From positions 1-64,000 of the forward strand of contig DASXVX010000003.1 of NCBI GenBank assembly GCA_036504075.1: a stretch of 64,000 nucleotides of DNA, given 5' to 3'. The notes under the pieces were generated by a model. The model ran no database searches, was not told the origin of the DNA, and worked only from the letters and a program-made list of their open reading frames with translations. The stretch's first letter is position 1. The number at the start of each line of letters is the position of its first letter. Below are positions 61,117-64,000 of this stretch, piece after piece. Source of the stretch: DASXVX01 sp036504075. GTDB lineage: Bacteria > Bacillota > Sulfobacillia > Symbiobacteriales > Symbiobacteriaceae. The position numbers and the translations under genes are program-made.

Positions 61117-61383
61117 TCACAGCGGGGCGGTTCGGGGCAGTGCCCGAAAGCCCGCCGCACGCAGATCTTCGCAGAGCTTCGGCACGATACCGGCCTGATC
61201 GGCATGAGCGACAGAAACGCGCCGCAGGTCGACATCGAGCTGAATCTGTCGGACACCTTCCACTTTGGCCAACGTCTCGTAAACCAGTCGGGCGGATGCC
61301 GCGTCGCGCATGCCGTACACCTTGAAATCGGTCTGGAAGCGTTCCCGAGCCCCGCTACTTCGTTCAGCGTGGATCGTGTGCAT
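61117..61383 (-). CDS. HMA-like ferredoxin-fold protein without CxxC
   Basis: 88 aa. From residue 20 on, FKVYGMRDAASARLVYETLA, EGVRQIQLDVDLRRVSVAH and AGFRALP follow the beta-alpha-beta-beta-alpha-beta layout of heavy-metal-associated domains. The metal-binding CxxC at GMxCxxC is replaced by GMRDAAS, so it probably does not bind metal that way. It lies nine bases after the Cys-rich protein gene on the same strand. Function unknown. Confidence 0.6.
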   Translation of the reverse strand: MHTIHAERSSGARERFQTDFKVYGMRDAASARLVYETLAKVEGVRQIQLDVDLRRVSVAHADQAGIVPKLCEDLRAAGFRALPRTAPL

Positions 61384-61392
61384 CGTTCAGGC

Positions 61393-61971
61393 TCAACTGC
61401 TCGAAGTATCCGTGTTGCAGGGGGGCGTGAAGCGGGGGTCGGCGGGGTCGCACTGGGGCGGGAAGAACTCGCTGGGCGGGCAGGCGAAGGGCTTCGGATT
61501 CTGCTGGCAGATGTCAGGCACGCAGAAGTCGATGATGTCGACGCACACCTTGACTTCGGCCTCGACCTGGATGGACTGGCACAGGAAGATGTCGACCACC
61601 ACCGCTGTCCCGCCCGCCAGGATGGCCCGGCAGCCGGCGTTGGTGATTTCGCAGTTGACCGTGGTGCCGGTGGGAGCGCACACCTGTACGAATTCATCGA
61701 AGAAGCGCGTGCGAGTCTGCGTGGTGACCAGCGTCCCGCCGGACGTGACGGGAATCGGGTTGCCGTTGGCATCCACGAAGGTCAGGTCGAAGGTGACCTG
61801 CTTGCGAATCGTGACGACGGCGATCCCGCCGCCCGCCTGGTTGCGCTCAATTTCGGCGCAGGTGGCATTGGTGATCGCACATTCCACGCCGGCGACGGTG
61901 GCGGTATTGGTCGGCAGTATCAGGTCGGTGATGGTGAAGGAAGTCGTACCATTCTTGCAGGTTACGCACAA
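61393..61971 (-). CDS. Cys-rich protein with duplicated domain, probable spore/surface protein
   Basis: 192 aa. Two related halves: one with AGVECAITNATCAEIERNQA and VVTIRKQVTFDLTFV, the other with TVNCEITNAGCRAILAGGTA and VVVDIFLCQSIQVE. About a dozen Cys, many spaced as pairs, and a Pro/Cys-rich C-terminus (CPPSEFFPPQCDPADP). It has no signal peptide; such proteins are typical of spore-coat or exosporium layers, but a precise family is not recognised. The small HMA-like gene follows on the same strand. Confidence 0.55.
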   Translation of the reverse strand: MCVTCKNGTTSFTITDLILPTNTATVAGVECAITNATCAEIERNQAGGGIAVVTIRKQVTFDLTFVDANGNPIPVTSGGTLVTTQTRTRFFDEFVQVCAPTGTTVNCEITNAGCRAILAGGTAVVVDIFLCQSIQVEAEVKVCVDIIDFCVPDICQQNPKPFACPPSEFFPPQCDPADPRFTPPCNTDTSSS

Positions 61972-62019
61972 TCACCCTTTCAATGGCCGGCCGGTTGCGA
62001 GGCCTTCCACATAGGGACT

Positions 62020-62051
62020 ACCCGCCTGGAACCTTCCAGGCGGGTCTTTTT
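62020..62051 (+). terminator. Intrinsic terminator with T-run
   Basis: ACCCGCCTGGA and TCCAGGCGGGT with a four-base loop, followed by CTTTTT. No complete plus-strand gene precedes it, so it may be left over, or act on antisense transcription over the Cys-rich gene. Confidence 0.7.
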
Positions 62052-62065
62052 CGCCGTTCTGCAAC

Positions 62066-62393
62066 AGTGCGACCTATGACATGGCGACTGGCAACCTGGT
62101 CCTTACCGGTTTGAACGTTGACACCGGGCACCCGATTGATGTGACCAAGTTGACGATCAAGGGCCAGGCCGGCGCCTGGTTCATATACCCTCTGACGGGG
62201 GCGACCGTCAACCCGACGCCGAGCAGTGCAACGAGTGCGACTGGTGGTGGCAGGGTCTGACAAATCGATGGCGGATGTCCTCCTGGCCCTGAGCGGCACG
62301 AGCGCCTACGACGGCATCACATATCACGTGGCGGCAGCGCCGGGCTGGCAGTCCGGGGCTGGTATGTTCGACGCTGACATCAAGGCGAGCAGG
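62066..62393 (+). pseudogene. Frameshifted fragment of a beta-strand-repeat surface protein
   Basis: One frame reads SATYDMATGNLVLTGLNVDT and IDVTKLTIKGQAG up to TGA at 62258. The next frame continues SDKSMADVLLALSGTSAYDG and ITYHVAAAPGW. These two pieces match successive parts of a repeat module known from large bacterial surface proteins ('LTVTGTN.., DVTKLTITGEGG.. SATSFSVTL..TDKAAVN..LLNKNGTSA..GTTYNLAAAD'). A one-base shift near 62235 breaks the join, and there is no start or tail. So it is a remnant. Confidence 0.55.
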
Positions 62394-62606
62394 TCTCCTC
62401 TGCAGACAGGGGTACAGCCTGACAAACCCCATCTGCGATGCATGGCTGCGCATGTGCACTGCCACTTCGTTATGTCATCGAAGAACGGGATTCTTTATTC
62501 ACAGAATTCATAACGAGTAAAGTCTGATGTAGGAGAACAAACCACAGAGCGGGGCCGCATAGGGGGATTGACTTCCTATCACATCAGCGACACGCTTAGT
62601 GCATAT

Positions 62607-62623
62607 ATCCCCACCGGGGGGAT
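62607..62623. promoter_or_regulatory. Candidate CsoR-type operator
   Basis: ATCCCC-N5-GGGGAT, a G/C-tract inverted repeat of the type bound by CsoR/RcnR/FrmR repressors, located 20 bases upstream of the repressor gene's start. Confidence 0.55.
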
Positions 62624-62642
62624 GGGATGAAAGGGGAGTCTG

Positions 62643-62909
62643 ATGTCGCATCCGCAACGCTCTGATGTGGTGAATCGGTTGGCCCGGATTGAGGGACACG
62701 TGCGAGCCGTCAAGCAGATGTCCGAGGAAGGGAAGCCCTGCGCCGATGTGCTCCACCAGATTGCCGCTGTCCAGGCTGCACTGCGAAAGGTCGCACAGAT
62801 CGTCCTGGAGGACCACTTGGACCACTGTGTGCTGGATGCCGCTCAAGTTGGGCAAGGGCAGCAGGTGATTGAGGACCTGAAAGCAGCCCTGGCCAGTTAC
62901 CTACGCTAA
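62643..62909 (+). CDS. CsoR-family metal-sensing repressor
   Basis: 88 aa, all helical (DUF156). N-terminal VVNRLARIEGHVRAVKQM; the metal-site triad is Cys in KPCADVLHQI near residue 33, and His and Cys in LEDHLDHCVLDA near residues 58-62, the C-H-C pattern of Cu(I)-type CsoR. A formaldehyde- or persulfide-sensing relative is possible. ATG 62643 follows AAGGGGAG. It stands next to an EamA exporter-like gene and behind a G/C-tract operator. Confidence 0.85.
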   Translation: MSHPQRSDVVNRLARIEGHVRAVKQMSEEGKPCADVLHQIAAVQAALRKVAQIVLEDHLDHCVLDAAQVGQGQQVIEDLKAALASYLR

Positions 62910-62929
62910 GCCAAGAGGGAGAGTGGAAC

Positions 62930-63817
62930 GTGCCAAGACGTTTCCTAGTGGGATACGGTGCTGCCTTGGGTTCCGCCGCCCTGGTGGGCCTGTTCACCGT
63001 CCTGAACAAGTGGCTCCTCGTCGAGCAGGTGCCGGCGCTCACCGCCGGGGCATGGACCTATTTTGCTGCGGGGCTGGCTTTGCTGCCCTGGGCAATACGG
63101 GCAAGGGGTCTCCATTTCAGGCGCCCGCTGGTGTTCGTGCTCTGGCTCGTGGCCGGGTCAGTCTTCGGCCCCAGCCTATATTTCCTCGGCCTGAAGTTGA
63201 CCTCCGGGGTCCAGGGTGTGCTGATGATTAACATGGAGGCCGTCTTCACAGCCTTTCTGGCCTTTGCGATCTTCCGGGAGCACCTCACGTTGAGCACGGT
63301 CGGAGCGAGCCTGGCTGTGCTCGCGGGGGGAATCTGGCTCTCATGGCCCGAATCCGGTGCCCGTCTTCTGGCGGGTAACGGGCTGGGGAACTTGCTCATC
63401 GCACTGGGGTACCTGGGGTGGGGCACGGAGAACAACCTCGGCCGCTTACTGGGGGAGGATATCCCTGCCGTGACGCTGGTCTCGCTGAAAGCGTTGGTTG
63501 CCGGCGTCGTCATGGGCATTCTCGCCCTGGCCATGGGGCAGTCGCTGGCAGTCCCATGGCGCGTGGTACCAGGCATCGTAGCCAGCGGCGCCTTCTCGCT
63601 CGGGCTGTCCCTGGCCTTCTTCTATATGGCAATGCGGCATATCGGTGCGGGACGCACCGGGCTCATCTCGTCCGCGTCGACCTTTTGGGGAGTCATCGGT
63701 GCGCTCCTCTTGCTAGGCGAATCGCTCACCGCCAAGGTCGTCACTGGGGGACTGCTCATGGTCGTGGGTCTTGGGCTCTTCGCCTGGGACAGCGTCAGGC
63801 AGAGTCAGCAGCATTGA
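62930..63817 (+). CDS. EamA/DMT-family transporter
   Basis: 295 aa, ten predicted helices in two five-helix EamA repeats; LGWGTENNLGRLL near residue 165 begins the second half and LLLLGESLTAKVVTGGLLMV is near the end. DMT transporters export metabolites, amino acids or drugs. GTG 62930 follows AGAGGGAGAG. Directly behind the CsoR-like repressor by 20 bases, so it may be metal-regulated. Confidence 0.88.
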   Translation: MPRRFLVGYGAALGSAALVGLFTVLNKWLLVEQVPALTAGAWTYFAAGLALLPWAIRARGLHFRRPLVFVLWLVAGSVFGPSLYFLGLKLTSGVQGVLMINMEAVFTAFLAFAIFREHLTLSTVGASLAVLAGGIWLSWPESGARLLAGNGLGNLLIALGYLGWGTENNLGRLLGEDIPAVTLVSLKALVAGVVMGILALAMGQSLAVPWRVVPGIVASGAFSLGLSLAFFYMAMRHIGAGRTGLISSASTFWGVIGALLLLGESLTAKVVTGGLLMVVGLGLFAWDSVRQSQQH

Positions 63818-63873
63818 CACGAGACCACAGGCCAAAACGGCGGCGTGCCGGCAACGCACCCAAGGTGAAATGG

Positions 63874-63894
63874 GGCTGGGAGGCAATCCCAGCC
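63874..63894 (+). terminator. Possible terminator after the EamA gene
   Basis: GGCTGGGA and TCCCAGCC form an 8-bp stem with a five-base loop, without a clear T-run. The last 106 bases of the window hold no gene I can support. Confidence 0.45.
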
Positions 63895-64000
63895 TCTAGT
63901 TATGCCCAGACGGGAGCCGACACATCGCTGGCCAAATCGCGGATGTTCAGGCAAGTGTTCCGGCGTTGTCTATGAAGGTTCCGCGCCCTAAATGGGACAC

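Noticed and set aside
1..64000. CRISPR arrays, tRNA/rRNA genes, intact insertion sequences, restriction-modification or toxin-antitoxin modules
   Set aside because: Looked for by eye on both strands; no direct-repeat array, cloverleaf or transposase frame was seen. A covariance-model search would be needed to exclude small RNAs.

Overview
The window reads as chromosome from a G+C-rich, spore-former-type Firmicute (Bacillota). A Symbiobacterium-like organism is the best guess. This is inference from the G+C-rich coding sequence, strong AGGAGG ribosome sites with many TTG/GTG starts, lipoprotein-type binding proteins, a TasA/camelysin-like protein and two tungsten/molybdenum aldehyde oxidoreductases. 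I saw no rRNA, tRNA, CRISPR array, intact IS element or prophage module.

Layout. 0.8-5.1 kb: an unknown protein behind a perfect consensus promoter, groES-groEL, an alpha/beta hydrolase, a broken ArsR gene and a Gly-rich protein. 5.2-9.4 kb: an autoregulated-looking three-gene operon made of an HTH regulator, a protein of the 'quinate 5-dehydrogenase' annotation family, and an 874-residue fusion of a class-III aminotransferase to an acyl-thioester (acyl-ACP) reductase-like module. 9.4-10.6 kb: a PadR regulator with a permease-prefix membrane protein. 10.8-16.2 kb: a terpene-cyclase-fold protein and a truncated second copy of it, enclosing a compact minus-strand cassette of promoter, 57-residue peptide, two SagB-like dehydrogenases (the second frameshifted) and an MFS exporter, which looks like an orphan peptide natural-product locus. 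16.3-20.9 kb: small membrane proteins, a giant TPR protein and a J-domain-like partner. 21.2-24.8 kb: a secreted operon of FN3 lipoprotein, metzincin-type metalloprotease and TasA-like protein.

25.2-61.0 kb is a very large catabolic island, apparently for sugar acids and related hydroxy- or amino-acids. It holds a ribose-type ABC importer (permease, binding protein, ATPase), SDR, ROK regulator, aldehyde ferredoxin oxidoreductase 1, DUF1537 kinase and racemase, gamma-glutamyltransferase, M24 peptidase and subtilase. A branched-chain amino-acid type ABC importer (LivJ, LivH, LivM-LivG fusion, LivF) follows, then a FadR-type regulator whose likely tandem operators lie in front of livJ. The regulator is followed by a near-continuous run: FAH-family dehydratase, LarA-like protein, split UxaA dehydratase, zinc dehydrogenase, IlvD/Edd dehydratase, LutABC, SDR, 3-hydroxyisobutyrate-dehydrogenase-type reductase, aldehyde ferredoxin oxidoreductase 2 and a second zinc dehydrogenase. 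Together these would import acidic substrates, dehydrate and oxidise them, and feed 2-oxoacids, aldehydes or lactate-like intermediates into central metabolism.

61.1-64 kb: an HMA-fold protein, a Cys-rich probable surface protein, a frameshifted fragment of a beta-strand-repeat surface protein, a CsoR-type metal repressor with its likely operator, and an EamA transporter. Four near-identical CCCTCCGGAC hairpins recur between 9 and 25 kb.
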